A stretch of 64,000 nt of DNA from Afipia massiliensis (GCF_001006325.2 NZ_LBIA02000001.1:1055501-1119500); one strand, 5' to 3'. Numbered from the stretch's first letter, positions 9,035 to 18,301 are shown. The notes: a model not told the origin generated them from the sequence alone. Translations and numbers: made by a program.

Positions 9035-9748
9035 TCAAATTGAGAGATAGCGATCGCGCAGCGTCTGATCGCTGCGGACGTATGCCGGCGTGCCGTGGAA
9101 GACCGTTCGTCCCTTTTCGAGGATGTAGACACGGTCGGAAAGATCGAGGACGAATTCGAGGTTCTGCTCTGCGAGCAGGATGGTGAGACCTTCACGCTTC
9201 AGCCGTAGAATTTGCTGATGCAGGTTTTCCACAACGATCGGCGCGAGACCTTCGGAAGGCTCGTCCAGCAGAAGCAATTGCGGATTCCCCATCAGCGTCC
9301 GGCCGATGGTCAGCATCTGCTGCTCGCCGCCGGAGAGGTAGCCGCCCTTTCGATCGCGCAACGCTGCGAGCTGCGGAAACAGGTCGAATATCCGCTCCAT
9401 GGTCCAGGCGGAACGCCCATCCTTGGCGGCGCGCGCGCCGACATCGAGATTCTCGAAGACGGTCAGGTCAGCAAAGACACGGCGGTCTTCCGGGACCAGG
9501 CCGATGCCGGATCGCGCAATCCGGTGAGCCGGAAGACGCGTGATATCGGCGCCTTTCCAACTGATGGATCCGGCGCGCGGCGGCGTCAGCCCAATTACCG
9601 ACCGTATCGTCGTCGTCTTGCCAACACCGTTGCGGCCAAGGAGGCCGATGCATTCGCCGGCCTCGATTTCAATTGAAAGATCAAACAGCACCGTCGACTG
9701 CGCGTAACCTGCGTACACACGATCGACCGAAAGAACCGGCGTGCTCAT
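9035..9748 (-). CDS. livF: LIV-type ABC transporter ATPase, LivF
   Basis: A 237-residue ATPase of the LivF (HAAT) type. The Walker A GRNGVGKTTT lies near residue 37, the signature LSGGEQQML near 137 and Walker B LLLLDEPSEGLAP near 157, followed by the short F-type C-terminus. It energises import of a branched-chain amino acid or related amide/carboxylate with LivG. It overlaps livG by four bases (ATGA), in one minus-strand operon from the binding protein at 13654. Confidence 0.95.
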   Translation of the reverse strand: MSTPVLSVDRVYAGYAQSTVLFDLSIEIEAGECIGLLGRNGVGKTTTIRSVIGLTPPRAGSISWKGADITRLPAHRIARSGIGLVPEDRRVFADLTVFENLDVGARAAKDGRSAWTMERIFDLFPQLAALRDRKGGYLSGGEQQMLTIGRTLMGNPQLLLLDEPSEGLAPIVVENLHQQILRLKREGLTILLAEQNLEFVLDLSDRVYILEKGRTVFHGTPAYVRSDQTLRDRYLSI

Positions 9749-10518
9749 CCTCTTCCTCCAAGGTAGCTGCGCTTGACCTGCTCGTTGGCGCGAATGTCTT
9801 CAGGCGTGCCGTCGGCGATCAGCGTTCCCTGCTCCAGCACGAGAATTCTGTCGGAGATCGAGAACACCGCATGGATGTCATGCTCCGTGAACAGAAGCGT
9901 GATGCCTCGTTCACGCACGATGCGGCGGATGAGATCGATCGATCGCTCCGTTTCCGCAGTCGACATCCCGGCCGTCGGCTCGTCGAGCAACAAAAGCGTG
10001 GGATTGAGCGCAAGGGTCATTCCCAGCTCAAGCTGCTTCTGCTCGCCGTAAGCAAGAAGCCCGGCTGGCACGTCGGCGCCATCGAACAGCCCGACCGAGA
10101 CAAGGACATCATTGGTCTCGCGCTGGAACATCGCTTCCGACCGCGAGAACATCTGAGAGCCAAGTCCGCGGTGCGCGATCAACGCGGCTTGGATGTTCTC
10201 GAACACCGTCAGCTTGGCGAAGACATTCGTCCGCTGGAACGATCGCCCGATTCCAAGCTTGCTCAGACGGTGCGGCGGCACACCGGTGATATCGCGACCG
10301 TCATACTGCACCGCTCCAGTCGTCGGCGTGTAGTGGCCGGTGATCAGATTGAAGAGGGTCGACTTTCCGGCCCCATTCGGCCCGATGATCGCATTGATCG
10401 TTCCGCGCTGAAGCCCGAAGCCGACATTGTTGATCGCCCTGTAGCCTCCGAAGAGTTTCGTAAGGGCCGTTAGTTCCAAACAGGTACCGTTCGTTTGGGC
10501 TGGGGAGACGTGGATCAT
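9745..10518 (-). CDS. livG: LIV-type ABC transporter ATPase, LivG
   Basis: A 257-residue ATPase. Walker A is GPNGAGKSTLFNLITG, the segment between is AYGEQKQLELGMTLALNP in place of the canonical LSGGQ signature, as in LivG proteins, and Walker B is LLLLDEPTAGMS. The G-type C-terminal extension ends VKRSYLGG. The ATG at 10518 has GGAGGGG upstream and overlaps the livM stop by four bases; the open frame continues upstream within livM and is not real coding. Confidence 0.95.
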   Translation of the reverse strand: MIHVSPAQTNGTCLELTALTKLFGGYRAINNVGFGLQRGTINAIIGPNGAGKSTLFNLITGHYTPTTGAVQYDGRDITGVPPHRLSKLGIGRSFQRTNVFAKLTVFENIQAALIAHRGLGSQMFSRSEAMFQRETNDVLVSVGLFDGADVPAGLLAYGEQKQLELGMTLALNPTLLLLDEPTAGMSTAETERSIDLIRRIVRERGITLLFTEHDIHAVFSISDRILVLEQGTLIADGTPEDIRANEQVKRSYLGGRG

Positions 10519-11522
10519 GGCGTCCCCTCCTGTGCTGCCGTGCGAGCGAATTTGCCGCAACGAAGCTTCGAGACGAGGTAGTTGCGTCCGCGCTCGATGA
10601 GGTCGGCAAACCCGCCTGGTAGGAAGAAAATCAGTGCCATCAGCGCCAGTCCGACGATCGCAGACCAGTACTCGGTGATCGCCGTCAGTTCCTGATTGAG
10701 CCACAGCAGAAGAAACGCGCCGATGATCGGGCCATAGAAACGTCCCATCCCGCCGAGAACAACCATGATCAGGACTTCCGCGGATTTCGTCCAATACATC
10801 AGGTCCGGATACATTCCGCGGTTGAAGATGCCGAACAGCGACCCCGCCACGCCGGCGAACACGCCGGCGATCGCGAAGGCCGCAAGCTGATAGCGGTGCA
10901 CGTTCACGCCGACAAACTCAGCCCGGCCTGGATTTTCCCGGATCATCGTCAGCACGCGGCCGAACGGCGATTGCAGGATGCGGTGAATGACAGCAAGGCA
11001 AATTCCGACGACGACCACGGCCACGATATGGAAGCGCTGACTAAGATCGAGCGTTCCCAGAACCGGAACATCATTGAGATGGTTGAGGAAGGCCGGATAG
11101 GGAATCCCGGACAGCCCCTGGTCTCCGCCGGTGATCCAGTTCAGCTTGAAGCAGAGCGCCCACGCAATCTGTGCGAACGCCAGCGTCAACATGCTGAAGT
11201 AGACTTTCGTCAGCCGGACGCAGAAGAAGCCGAAGATCACCGCGAGCAAACCCGCGGCCAACCCCGCCAAAGGCAATGCCAGGATGAATGGCACACCGCC
11301 GCTCTTCAGCAGGATACCGGCGGTGTAGGCACCGATCCCGAAATAGGCGGCATGGCCAAAGGATACGAGGCCGGTGTAGCCCACGAGAATATTCAGGCTG
11401 ACCGCGAACAGCGCCCAGATCGCGACATCGGTTGCAAGGAACGTCCCGAGACCGCCGCCGAGAAGGGGATAAAGCGCAACCGCTATGACGGCTGCAATCG
11501 AGAAAAGATATCTTTGTGTCAT
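10515..11522 (-). CDS. livM: LIV-type ABC transporter permease, LivM
   Basis: A 335-residue inner-membrane permease with about nine to ten hydrophobic helices. The LivM hallmarks are NILVGYTGLVSFGHAAYFGIGAY near residue 45 and the cytoplasmic loop RENPGRAEFVGVNVHRYQLAAF that contacts the ATPases. GGMGRFYGPIIGA follows near residue 260. It overlaps livH at its start (ATGA) and livG at its end. Confidence 0.95.
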   Translation of the reverse strand: MTQRYLFSIAAVIAVALYPLLGGGLGTFLATDVAIWALFAVSLNILVGYTGLVSFGHAAYFGIGAYTAGILLKSGGVPFILALPLAGLAAGLLAVIFGFFCVRLTKVYFSMLTLAFAQIAWALCFKLNWITGGDQGLSGIPYPAFLNHLNDVPVLGTLDLSQRFHIVAVVVVGICLAVIHRILQSPFGRVLTMIRENPGRAEFVGVNVHRYQLAAFAIAGVFAGVAGSLFGIFNRGMYPDLMYWTKSAEVLIMVVLGGMGRFYGPIIGAFLLLWLNQELTAITEYWSAIVGLALMALIFFLPGGFADLIERGRNYLVSKLRCGKFARTAAQEGTP

Positions 11523-12409
11523 GCGCGCACCGCCTCTCGGCTTCCAAGCAGACCATGCGGCCGGATGATGAGAACAACGGCCATCAACGCAAAGACAGCG
11601 AAGAGCGAAAACTCCGGCAGCAGGAATATTCCGAACGCGAGCACCTGGCCGTAGAGCAGCGAACCCAGCAGCGTTCCCCAGAACGAGCCCATGCCACCGA
11701 CAACAACGGCAATAAAAGCCGCGATGATGATCTCAGCATCCATGCCAAGGCTGATCGCGGTGACCGGCGCCACGAGCGCGCCGCCGAGACCGGCGAGAAA
11801 CGTTCCGACCGCAAAGACCGACGAGTTGAGCTGGGTGACGTTGATCCCCAGAGCACGCACCATTTCACGGTCTGCGGCCGCCGCGCGAATGATACGGCCG
11901 ATCCGCGTGCGCTGAATTGTCAGCCAGAGGCCCAGAACAAGCACGACACACACCGCGCTCATGAAGAGGCTGTACTGCGGGATCACGGTGCCCGCGAGGT
12001 TCAACCCGCCGGCAAGCGCCGGCGGACGCGACACCGAGACCTGCTCGACGCCCCAGATCGCCTTCACAGCATCGGCGAAGACAAGCACCAATGCGTAGGT
12101 GAAAAGAAGCTGCAAGAGCTCTTCCTTGCCGTAGAGACGGCTGAGTAGCAGGCGTTCAACCACGAGACCGATGAGCGCGACGACGCTAGCTGCCAGAAGA
12201 GCACTCCCCCAGAAGCCGAGATTTCCGGTCCCGAGATACTGCGAGAACTGATAGGCGAGATAGGCGCCCAGCATGTAGAAGGAGCCGTGCGCGAAATTGA
12301 GGATCCGAACGACCCCGAAGATCAGCGAGAGACCGATCGCAGTCATGAAGAGGAATACTGCGGTGGTCAGGCCGCTAAACGCCTGGTTGATGATGATGGC
12401 TGCTGTCAT
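11519..12409 (-). CDS. livH: LIV-type ABC transporter permease, LivH
   Basis: A 296-residue inner-membrane permease. The LivH signatures are IFGVVRILNFAHGSFYMLGAY near residue 30, the ATPase-coupling loop RAAAADREMVRALGINV near 175, and AVVVGGMGSFWGTLLGS near 235. It forms the membrane channel with LivM. Nine bases separate it from the binding-protein gene upstream. Confidence 0.95.
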   Translation of the reverse strand: MTAAIIINQAFSGLTTAVFLFMTAIGLSLIFGVVRILNFAHGSFYMLGAYLAYQFSQYLGTGNLGFWGSALLAASVVALIGLVVERLLLSRLYGKEELLQLLFTYALVLVFADAVKAIWGVEQVSVSRPPALAGGLNLAGTVIPQYSLFMSAVCVVLVLGLWLTIQRTRIGRIIRAAAADREMVRALGINVTQLNSSVFAVGTFLAGLGGALVAPVTAISLGMDAEIIIAAFIAVVVGGMGSFWGTLLGSLLYGQVLAFGIFLLPEFSLFAVFALMAVVLIIRPHGLLGSREAVRA

Positions 12410-12418
12410 GATCAGATC

Positions 12419-13654
12419 TCAATCCATGAATTTCGCGGGATCGATATTGATGATCGATTTCGGATCGAGGATCGGGAATGCAAAGCGCGGATCCTTGACA
12501 GCGATGCCGTAGATCTGTCCGCGGTTAGCCTGATGATCCTTCTCGCGCATGGTCAAAGGGCCGACAGGCGACTGAATTGTCAGCCCCAGCATGGCGGCGG
12601 CAACTTTCACCGAGTCGACCGATTGCGCCTTCTTGATTGCCTCGACCAGAAACTGCATGGCGATGTAACCCTGGATCGGCCAGGACGACGGCTCCTTGTC
12701 ATTGGTGAAGGCTTTCAACTGCTCGGTGTATTCGCGGTGTCCCGCCGGGCCGTCCCAATAGAACGCGTCGTAGGAGTTGCCCCAGATGCCGAGAGGATAG
12801 TCGCCGCCGATCGAGCGCATGGTCTCGACCGAGCCGGCCTCGCCGAGCGCGAGCATCCGGAACTTGATGCTCTCGAAGTATCCGAGCGGCTTGCCCTGCT
12901 TGACGAGCGTGTCGAAGTTTCCGCAGCAAAGCACCGACACAACGGCGTCAGGCTTGCGGGACAGTTGAGCGGTCAGGAACGGCGTATAGTCCGGCTCGCT
13001 CAGCTTTGGCCATTGCTGGTCGACGATCTCGATGTCGGGACGTAATTGCTTGATGCGTTCGACGAACGACTTCACCGTATCCTGGCCATAAGCATAGTCC
13101 GGCGCGATGGTGGCGACGCGCTTGACGTCCTTCCACTTCGACAAGATTTCGGCAGCCGCACGTCCTTCCGTGGTGGTATTCTTCGCGACACGGAAAACGA
13201 ACGGATGGAGTGTATCCGGCGCGGTCAACCGGTCCGTCGCCGGAGCCGGGGCGATAAAGACAACCTTGTTTTCCTTCGCGATCTCGGAAACCGCCGGTCC
13301 TTCCGCAGACGTAAACGTTCCGATCAGAAAATTGACCCGTTCACGGGTTATCAGCTCGCGCGCAACGCGCACCGCTTCGTCCGGCCGCAGCTTCGTATCG
13401 CGCGGTAGAATTTCGATCTTGCGGCCGAGCACGCCGCCAGACTTATTGATTTGCTCGGCATACATCTGGGCGCCCTTCAGAACCGGAACGCCGAACTGCG
13501 CACCCGAACCCGACATCACGATCGGGAATCCGACACGAATGGAATCTTGCGCGTAAGCGCTCCCCGTTAGCGTCATGGCTCCAATAGAAACGGCTCCAAT
13601 AAGCACGGACGCAATCAATCCGGCCGCGCGGCGGCCTGTCGCGAGCATCGACAT
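12419..13654 (-). CDS. LIV-type ABC transporter periplasmic substrate-binding protein
   Basis: A 411-residue type I periplasmic binding protein (Peripla_BP_6 type). The signal peptide is residues 1-35 (basic RRAAG, hydrophobic core, SAYAQ cleavage). The mature protein begins IRVGFPIVMSGSGAQFG and shows KGAQMYAEQINKSGG and NFLIGTFTSAEGPAVSEIA. It is the first gene of the operon, with GAGGGAG upstream of the ATG. The ligand cannot be read from the sequence; the DUF1185 partner suggests an amino-acid-like or amide compound, which is an inference. Confidence 0.92.
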   Translation of the reverse strand: MSMLATGRRAAGLIASVLIGAVSIGAMTLTGSAYAQDSIRVGFPIVMSGSGAQFGVPVLKGAQMYAEQINKSGGVLGRKIEILPRDTKLRPDEAVRVARELITRERVNFLIGTFTSAEGPAVSEIAKENKVVFIAPAPATDRLTAPDTLHPFVFRVAKNTTTEGRAAAEILSKWKDVKRVATIAPDYAYGQDTVKSFVERIKQLRPDIEIVDQQWPKLSEPDYTPFLTAQLSRKPDAVVSVLCCGNFDTLVKQGKPLGYFESIKFRMLALGEAGSVETMRSIGGDYPLGIWGNSYDAFYWDGPAGHREYTEQLKAFTNDKEPSSWPIQGYIAMQFLVEAIKKAQSVDSVKVAAAMLGLTIQSPVGPLTMREKDHQANRGQIYGIAVKDPRFAFPILDPKSIINIDPAKFMD

Positions 13655-13696
13655 CTGTTTCTCCCTCGGTGTGTACGCTTCTGCGAGCGCTCTCTA

Positions 13697-13765
13697 TGTG
13701 CAGTAACGCTATCGAAGGAAAAATCTGCTGTGCAGTCGTAAAATATGTAACGCACTGTGCATTTT
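13697..13765 (-). promoter_or_regulatory. Candidate regulator-binding region with repeated TGTGCA
   Basis: Upstream of the binding-protein gene, TGTGCA occurs three times (13697, 13729 and 13756). The outer copies lie within inverted longer matches (ATGTGCAGTAACGC versus the reverse of GTAACGCACTGTGCAT). Spacing and dyad form fit a LysR-type operator for the operon. This is a pattern observation only. Confidence 0.35.
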
Positions 13766-14076
13766 TGAATCGAGCGTTCGTGACGCGATGCAAAAACGCA
13801 CCGCGCGTTACGGGAACGCAGCGTTTCTGGAGAAGCCTGTCCGCGACAGCGGTGCTACCGTGATCGCAGTGATAAACGTAGATGGGAGAAAACTCATGTC
13901 GCAACCGGCCCGTCAGACAATCCCGGCACGATGGCTGCAACTGTGCATGACACTTGTTCGGTCGATACACCTCGCCCTCCGCCATACTCCCATCCACTAA
14001 GCCTGCATCGGACGAGCGCTTCGCTAATAGATCAACGCGCTGCCCGGTGTCGATTTTGCCAGACCATCCACACGCA

Positions 14077-14108
14077 TAAAAAAGGGCTCGGCGAATGACG
14101 CCGAGCCC
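14077..14108 (-). terminator. Rho-independent terminator of aqpZ
   Basis: There is a perfect 10-bp stem (GGGCTCGGCG/CGCCGAGCCC, 14084-14108) with a 5-base loop. On the minus strand it is followed by TTTTTT from the A-run at 14077-14083. It lies 55 bases downstream of the aqpZ stop. Confidence 0.9.
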
Positions 14109-14162
14109 AGTCTGGGATGCTTACCAGTATGGGGGTGGGAAGCTCCCGTCGGAGTCCGCCTC

Positions 14163-14861
14163 TTACTGTGATGTCCGGAAGCTGAAGCCGACGAGCAGGG
14201 CCGCCAATAGAGGAGCGACGAAGAACAGCCAAACCTGAGACAGCGCATGGCTTCCCACGAAGAGCGCCGGACCGAGACTTCGCGCCGGATTTAACGACAC
14301 GCCCGTTACATTGATGAACGCCACGATGATGACAGTGAGCGCGGCGCCTATCGCCAGACCGGCCGCATGGACGATGGAATTTTTCGACGTTGCGCCAAGA
14401 ATGATCGCAAGGAAGATGGCCGTCGCGACGAACTCGGTGACGAACGCAGCGAAGACACCATATTGGCCAAGATACCCCGCCCCCCAGCCGTTCTGCCCAA
14501 GGCCAGACGCGGCGACATCGAAGTGACTCGCCAGCTTTCCGTTCAGGATCACCAACAGCAGGCCTGCGCCGATAACGCCTCCCGCCAATTGCGCCGCTAC
14601 GTATCCGGCAACCTCCCTCGATTGAAATCTCTTCGCTGCCCAGAGCGCCAGAGTGACCGCGGGATTGATATGGCATCCCGAGATTGATCCCAATGCGTAG
14701 ACCAGCGCAGTCACTGTGAGGCCGAAGGCCAGGGCGATGGGCAATGCTCCGAGCGGTGCAGCCGCGCCGTATGAACCTATCGCCACGGATCCACAGCCGA
14801 CGAAAACCAGAATGGCTGTGCCGAAGCCTTCGGCGAGAAGTCTCTTGATTGGTGTCGACAT
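14163..14861 (-). CDS. aqpZ: Aquaporin Z
   Basis: A 232-residue six-helix water channel of the MIP family. Both half-helix motifs are intact: HINPAVT with NPA at 66-68, and SLNPARSLGP with NPA at 191-193 followed by the selectivity-filter Arg194. The pattern of His and Arg in the filter and GCHINPAVTL favour the water-specific AqpZ type over glycerol channels. The ATG at 14861 was chosen because homologues start with a short N-terminus before LLAEGFGT. It is monocistronic and ends in a strong terminator. Confidence 0.93.
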   Translation of the reverse strand: MSTPIKRLLAEGFGTAILVFVGCGSVAIGSYGAAAPLGALPIALAFGLTVTALVYALGSISGCHINPAVTLALWAAKRFQSREVAGYVAAQLAGGVIGAGLLLVILNGKLASHFDVAASGLGQNGWGAGYLGQYGVFAAFVTEFVATAIFLAIILGATSKNSIVHAAGLAIGAALTVIIVAFINVTGVSLNPARSLGPALFVGSHALSQVWLFFVAPLLAALLVGFSFRTSQ

Positions 14862-15023
14862 GATTGCTGCCCCTTCGGAAGATTCCTTCCAGTAAGGCCA
14901 GCCTTCCAGCACATCAATCGCGCGAAAACTCAACCCGGTGTGCAAAAGTGTTCAAAGAGCATTCGCAGCCACCGGATCCTGGTGCCAGCGGTCGGGCCGA
15001 TGCAGAGCTCAATTTTAGGCGAC

Positions 15024-16001
15024 TCACTCGCTCCGGTGCCACGTTCCGGTCGATAGGGCTTTCGGAGAATATTCGACCACTTCCCCGATCAGAGGTATCG
15101 CCGCAGATCGAACTTTCCTGCCACGGACGACATGAAGGCGCCAAGCGCGTTCGGCGCCCTTAAACGCGCGGATCGATGGATCATCCCAAAGCAACTCGAC
15201 TGTCCCCTGCAGCAAAAGAGTATCACCGGTCACAAAGTTCACGAAGATAAGCCCGGCCTTGGGGTTCAGCACAAAGTTGCCGAGAGTATTGAAAAAGGAG
15301 TTTCCCGCGAAATCCGGAATCGTGATTTCATTGTCGACCACATCGATAAAGCCTGGCTTCCCGCCACGGTGCGATACATCGCAATCGAACGATGTTCCGT
15401 CCTTAGTGGGCGAACATGATGCCACGAAGAACGTCGCGGATCGGCTGACGAGATCTCTCGCTTCCTCGTCCAGAACTTCGAACGATTCCACCTCGGCTGA
15501 CCCGACGTAATCGGGCATCGCATTTTGTGTTGGATGAACATCACGAGTATGAATGTATTGAGGACAGTTGCCATAGCTTTGAACAACCGCGAGTTCAAAC
15601 CCGCTCTCGTCGATAGCCACTACCGTTCCGTTTATGCGGTTCCGTCGGCGATTGGTTAAATCTATTCCCAGTACACCAAGGCTGGCTCCAGCAGATAGGT
15701 GCGCGCCAAGAGCGTCGAAAAATTTCGGTAGAGATGCAATACGCAAGTGTTCCGGATCGGATGATGAAACAAATCCGCGAGAACCAAACAGAATTGATGG
15801 GGTTGGCCAACCCATTTGATCTGACGAACCGACAAGAATATATTCGAGGCCCGCAAAAAACTCGCGATGCTGATCGGGCATACTCGTCCGGATAAAAACT
15901 TTCCCGCGATCATTCATTCTCTCGGCGACACCGACGCGACGCTGTGCATCAATCTCGCCTTGATGGAAGGGAGATGAACTCCCGTCGAAACGAGTAATCA
16001 T
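15024..16001 (-). CDS. Pyridoxamine-phosphate-oxidase-fold (PPOX) flavin-binding protein
   Basis: A 325-residue protein with two split-barrel PPOX-like halves: residues ~40-150 (MPDQHREFFAGLEYILVGSSD, TPSILFG, LGVLGIDLTNRRRNRING) and ~185-315 (ATFFVASC, CDVSHRGGKPGFI, NSFFNTLGNFVLNPKAGLIFV). Such proteins bind FMN or F420 and reduce small electrophiles; the substrate is unknown. The RRRNRINGTV segment and the SHRGGKPGF segment are typical of the family. It lies 29 bases downstream of a glutathione transferase gene and is probably cotranscribed with it, suggesting a detoxification pair. Confidence 0.85.
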   Translation of the reverse strand: MITRFDGSSSPFHQGEIDAQRRVGVAERMNDRGKVFIRTSMPDQHREFFAGLEYILVGSSDQMGWPTPSILFGSRGFVSSSDPEHLRIASLPKFFDALGAHLSAGASLGVLGIDLTNRRRNRINGTVVAIDESGFELAVVQSYGNCPQYIHTRDVHPTQNAMPDYVGSAEVESFEVLDEEARDLVSRSATFFVASCSPTKDGTSFDCDVSHRGGKPGFIDVVDNEITIPDFAGNSFFNTLGNFVLNPKAGLIFVNFVTGDTLLLQGTVELLWDDPSIRAFKGAERAWRLHVVRGRKVRSAAIPLIGEVVEYSPKALSTGTWHRSE

Positions 16002-16030
16002 GACAACATACTCGATAATTGGTGTGCTGA

Positions 16031-16642
16031 TCAGCCTGCAGGCGGGTTAGGCATCCGTTGGAAATTTGGAAGCGCTTCCAATCTCTCCAGCCAGCCGACG
16101 ATGTTCGCATAGGAAGATAGCTCAACACCGCCATCGGGCGCCGCGCGCGTGTAGCTATAGCAAGCCAGGTCGGCTAACGTCGGATAGTCTGCTGCCAGCA
16201 AATTATGCGCCGCCAAATAGCTGTCCATGACACCAAAAAGTCGACTTGCAATTTCGACCGCTTGCGAACAATCAACAGGCAATTTGAAAACTGTCCCGAG
16301 GCGGGCCGTCGCTGGTCCGTATGCAAGTTGCCCTGCGGCTACCGAAAGCCAACGTTGAACAGCCGCTTCACCAACGGGATCCTCTGGAAGCCAAGTTCTC
16401 TTTTCATCGTAGCGTTTAGCCAGGTAGACGATGATCGCATTGGAATCGGCAACAATGACGCCGCCATCATCGATGACTGGTATTTGACCAAAAGGATTCA
16501 TTGCCAGAAACGCCGGTGTCTTCCGATCGGCAGGCGGCGTCGGAATTAGTTCATATGGAAGCGATAGAAGGCCGAGTAGCAGCTCAACTCGGTGGCTGTG
16601 TCCCGATAGTTTTCCGCCGTAAAGCTTGATGGAACGCGACAT
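16031..16642 (-). CDS. Glutathione S-transferase family protein
   Basis: A 203-residue GST. The thioredoxin-like N-domain (residues 4-80) contains KLYGGKLSGHSHRVELLL, NPFGQIPVIDDGG with the cis-proline, and ADSNAIIVYLAKRY. The all-helical C-domain follows, with PTLADLACYSY. The active-site residue is likely Ser14 or a neighbour. It conjugates or isomerises electrophiles with glutathione; the natural substrate is unknown. The start has AGGGGG upstream. It is followed closely by the PPOX gene. Confidence 0.9.
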   Translation of the reverse strand: MSRSIKLYGGKLSGHSHRVELLLGLLSLPYELIPTPPADRKTPAFLAMNPFGQIPVIDDGGVIVADSNAIIVYLAKRYDEKRTWLPEDPVGEAAVQRWLSVAAGQLAYGPATARLGTVFKLPVDCSQAVEIASRLFGVMDSYLAAHNLLAADYPTLADLACYSYTRAAPDGGVELSSYANIVGWLERLEALPNFQRMPNPPAG

Positions 16643-16888
16643 TTATCCCCCTTTGATCTCGAACCTACTCGCAGCCAACCGCTTAGCATTATGTGTTCTG
16701 CCGATAATCCAACCCTTCGGAAAATAACTATTGCGGATTCTGCAATAATGCACATTTGGTCATTCCACGAGATGCAGTACACGCGTCATCCTCGACATTT
16801 AGATTTTGGTTGCGTGCCAACTGAACTTCGCTTTTGCAAGCGGCGATGGCTCTCGCGCAAAACGAATTAAAGGTCGAAACGCTTTTCG

Positions 16889-17100
16889 ATGAAGACCTTT
16901 TGTGGTGGCAGGCAAGAACAGCCCATGGTCAATTTGGAGGATGTCACGCTTCAAGCGCTTGCAACTGCAAGGTGGATACTTGCATCAGCGGACAACATGG
17001 CGCGTTCATTGGTGCGGCAAGCCTTCAAGTCACAAAAGATCGCCCTCCCAGAGCCGCATATCGCAACATCTCCATGCAGCTGCGAATGCAGCTACTCTAG
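16889..17100 (+). pseudogene. Possible remnant of an ECF sigma factor region 2
   Basis: The peptide around ALATARWILASADNMARSLV loosely resembles the start of ECF sigma region 2 (LARWLT...DAEDLVQEAF) but loses similarity after about 30 residues. It lacks region 4 and has no good ribosome site. It sits in a 730-base stretch without intact genes. The resemblance is weak and could be chance. Confidence 0.25.
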
Positions 17101-17179
17101 GAAGGCGACCAACGTAACCGTCATGAGCGAACGGATTTCGTCACAGCAGCTTGGCGCTTCATAAATTACCGATAGATAT

Positions 17180-17293
17180 GGAGAAGAAATTGGTTGTGGC
17201 CATGGCTACGCCGAGACAGCGATCGCTCTCAACGGTCGAAACCTTCATGAAAAGCGCCAGGCCGTTGCATTTCTAAAAGATGAAGGCGCATAA
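17180..17293 (+). pseudogene. Possible remnant of a short-chain dehydrogenase
   Basis: A reading ending at the TAA at 17291-17293 gives a peptide that includes GHGYAETAIALNGRN and AVAFLKDEGA. This matches the nucleotide-binding start of short-chain dehydrogenases (G-x-G-Y/I-x-x-x-x-A, LNGRN, AVAxLxxEGA), with the first beta strand missing and the rest of the gene absent. It looks like a decayed fragment. Confidence 0.35.
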
Positions 17294-17372
17294 GCGACTA
17301 ACAACGGTAAAAGCATGTTAGTCTTTGCTCTCGTATCCTATTTGAGCTCATAAATATTGGCGATCCGCTACT

Positions 17373-18266
17373 ATGTTTAACTGGAACGATTTGGTGTTCT
17401 TTCTGGAACTGGCGCGTCAGAACCGCCTCGCTCCAGCGGCACGGCGTCTACGCGTTGACCACACTACGGTCAGTCGCCGGATCGCCGAGCTTGAGCGGAG
17501 CCTCTCAGTCAAGCTGTTCGACCGTAAACCGGATGGCTTCGTGCTGACCGAACAAGGCCATCGCCTATTCGCGATCGCTGAACGGATCGAGCAGGAGATA
17601 GGCAACGTGCCTCAGGCCCTCGGCGCCGAAGACATGGCAGCGACAGGCCGCGTTCGCGTGGTCACCATGGAAGGCATCGGAGCATTCTTCTTCGCCGAAC
17701 GGATGGCGGAACTGGCGCAAAGACAGCCTGGCATCGTTGTCGAGCTGGTAACGGAGCGCCACATCATTAGCCTCACCAAGCGCGAGGCCGACATTTTCAT
17801 CAGCTTCGTCCCGCCCGTGGGACAGCGCCTCGTCATAAAAAAGCTGGGCAGCTTCCGCCTCGCTCTCTATGCAAGCGCGACCTACATCAGCCGGAACGGG
17901 ATGCCAAAGGACCAATCCGAACTCATCCACCACACCTTTGTCGACTATGTTGAAGACTTGATCGCTATCCAGCCAGTGCGCTGGCTGCTCGACGTTATCG
18001 ACCCGCTTACCGTCTCATTTCGCTCATCAAGCATGCACGCTCAGCAGAACGCAATCGCGGGCGGAGCCGGAATCGGCCTGCTGCCGCTGTTCTCGGCGAA
18101 ACGAAACCCAAGCCTCCTACCGATACTGCCCGATGCAATACAGGTACACCGTGACGTCTATCTGTCCGTGCATGAAGATCTAGAATTCCTTTCGCGTGTC
18201 CGTTCGGTGATCCGATACCTCGGCGAAGTATTCCAGCGCGACAGCACTTACCTGAACGAACTATAG
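17373..18266 (+). CDS. LysR-type transcriptional regulator
   Basis: A 297-residue LysR regulator starting MFNWNDLVFFLEL. The HTH recognition helix lies in ARRLRVDHTTVSRRIAELE. The C-terminal domain has READIFISFVPP, VDYVEDLIAI and GGAGIGLLPLF. It belongs to the same subfamily as the regulators at 7.4 and 48.7 kb. It converges on the LIV operon at 18302-22924 and probably controls it and/or the nitrilase cluster; this is inferred from position. Confidence 0.9.
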   Translation: MFNWNDLVFFLELARQNRLAPAARRLRVDHTTVSRRIAELERSLSVKLFDRKPDGFVLTEQGHRLFAIAERIEQEIGNVPQALGAEDMAATGRVRVVTMEGIGAFFFAERMAELAQRQPGIVVELVTERHIISLTKREADIFISFVPPVGQRLVIKKLGSFRLALYASATYISRNGMPKDQSELIHHTFVDYVEDLIAIQPVRWLLDVIDPLTVSFRSSSMHAQQNAIAGGAGIGLLPLFSAKRNPSLLPILPDAIQVHRDVYLSVHEDLEFLSRVRSVIRYLGEVFQRDSTYLNEL

Positions 18267-18268
18267 AG

Positions 18269-18294
18269 ATCGCGGGCGCCTGCACGCCCGCGAT
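18269..18294. terminator. Bidirectional hairpin between LysR and LIV binding-protein genes
   Basis: A perfect 10-bp stem ATCGCGGGCG/CGCCCGCGAT with a 6-base loop lies exactly between the two convergent stop codons. There is no T-run, so termination is likely but not certain. Confidence 0.65.
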
Positions 18295-18301
18295 ACTGTG
18301 A

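Noticed and set aside
10519-10794. N-terminal extension of the LivG frame
   Set aside because: It lies inside livM in another frame; the ATG at 10518 has a strong ribosome site and gives a normal LivG.
9673-13045. Long plus-strand frames opposite the first LIV operon
   Set aside because: Composition is antisense-like; the minus strand carries complete, overlapping transporter genes.
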